Below the pieces are notes generated by a model that saw only the letters and a program-made list of their open reading frames with translations, was not told the DNA's origin and searched no databases. From positions 62,001 to 126,000 of the forward strand of contig NZ_JAKEEB010000004.1 in the NCBI RefSeq assembly GCF_021462825.1: a stretch of DNA of 64,000 nucleotides. Direction: 5' to 3'. The position numbers were made by a program, and so were the translations under genes. This document shows positions 63,512 to 64,000 of the stretch, piece by piece. This DNA comes from Streptomyces glomeratus (lineage in GTDB: Bacteria > Actinomycetota > Actinomycetes > Streptomycetales > Streptomycetaceae). Positions within the stretch are counted from its first letter, which is position 1. The number at the start of each line of letters is the position of its first letter.

Positions 63512-64000
63512 CTAGTCGGCGGGGAACCCGCTGGTGTCGAGGGTGAGGTCGAAGGGTGCGGGCAGCGTGATGGTGTCGCCGAACTTGACGGAGGACAGAA
63601 CTTGGTAGACGTCGCCCTCGGGCTCGCCGTACAGCGTCACCGTGGGAACGCCGGAGGCCCAGCGGTCGACGAGGAGATAGAGCGGGATGCCCGCGGTCGC
63701 GTACGCGGCGGGCTTGCTGACGCGGTCGTGGCGGGCGTTGGACCTGGAGGTCACCTCGACGACGAGTTCGGCCAGGGCGGCCGGGATGTGTGTGTCCGCT
63801 TCCGTGCACTCCGGCACCGGAGCAACCACAAGGTCCGGGATGAGCATGCCCAGACGCGAGGGGACGGCGATGGCCAGTGTCTGGTAGACGCCCCAGTCAT
63901 CGGGAATCACAGAGTAAAGGCGACGCTGAATGCGTTCCGCGATGACATTGTGCCGGGACGCGGGAGCGGGTGACACGGTGACGACCCCTTCGATGATCTC
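63512..64000 (-). CDS. Uma2-family endonuclease-like protein (5' end outside window)
   Basis: The frame is open to the window end (EIIEGVVTVSPAPASRHNVI...), so the start lies beyond 64000. Uma2/DUF820 PD-(D/E)XK-like core: PDLVVAP, AELVVEVTSRSNARHDRVSK with the active-site Glu and Lys, then AAYATAGIPLYLLVDR. The family is abundant in Streptomyces and cyanobacteria. Its cellular role is not established. Confidence 0.85.
   Translation of the reverse strand, partial: EIIEGVVTVSPAPASRHNVIAERIQRRLYSVIPDDWGVYQTLAIAVPSRLGMLIPDLVVAPVPECTEADTHIPAALAELVVEVTSRSNARHDRVSKPAAYATAGIPLYLLVDRWASGVPTVTLYGEPEGDVYQVLSSVKFGDTITLPAPFDLTLDTSGFPAD

Overview
The window is GC-rich DNA (roughly 70% G+C by eye) with strong third-position G/C bias, many GTG/TTG starts, leaderless promoters and Streptomyces-type families (SpoIIE/HATPase regulators, DUF397/XRE pairs, an AfsQ-SigQ signalling locus, a sortase-type LAXTG protein). 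It is a chromosomal segment of a Streptomyces. From memory, the gene order from the L,D-transpeptidase at 19.9 kb to the sigma factor at 63.2 kb matches a conserved core segment of S. coelicolor (hutH, cdgE, cya, birA, pccB, accA2, deoC, sigQ-afsQ1-afsQ2, add). I could not run a comparison.

Layout. 0-6 kb is accessory and largely exported: a trypsin-like protease with C-terminal repeats, a DUF3515 protein, a ricin-type lectin, a TlpA-like thioredoxin lipoprotein and small secreted proteins. 6-16 kb holds a PAS-GAF-SpoIIE-HATPase regulator whose phosphatase domain looks dead, a membrane SpoIIE phosphatase with an intact site, a subtilisin-fold protein that has lost all three catalytic residues next to a Gln-rich protein, and an alcohol dehydrogenase divergent from an XRE regulator. 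16-28 kb: an active 1104-residue subtilisin, an L,D-transpeptidase lipoprotein, a LAXTG surface protein, histidine ammonia-lyase, a diguanylate cyclase, an enoyl-CoA hydratase and an adenylate cyclase. 28-36 kb is an acyl-CoA carboxylase locus (birA, pccB, pccE, maf, accA2) followed by a DeoR regulator.

36-59 kb carries nucleoside salvage and catabolism interleaved with signalling: purine nucleoside phosphorylase, a phosphohexomutase/phosphopentomutase-type enzyme, deoxyribose-phosphate aldolase with two overlapping aldehyde dehydrogenase genes, a uridine-kinase-like protein and adenosine deaminase. The phosphorylase, aldolase and deaminase genes each have the identical 12-bp palindrome CTACGCGCGTAG just upstream of a leaderless -10 element, which suggests one shared repressor. 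Inside this core sits an insertion (about 41.5-46.6 kb) with a NucA/NucB-type secreted nuclease, a possible inhibitor, and an ATP-binding/XRE/DUF397 regulatory set. It is bracketed by two 92%-identical direct repeats that are pieces of two broken copies of one gene.

59-64 kb holds a LysR/MFS divergent pair, an ECF sigma factor with a SnoaL-like tail overlapped tail-to-tail by a STAS-domain gene, and a Uma2-type protein cut by the window end. A recurring theme is enzyme folds with lost catalytic residues: the subtilisin, SpoIIE, the short ALDH and an alpha/beta hydrolase.
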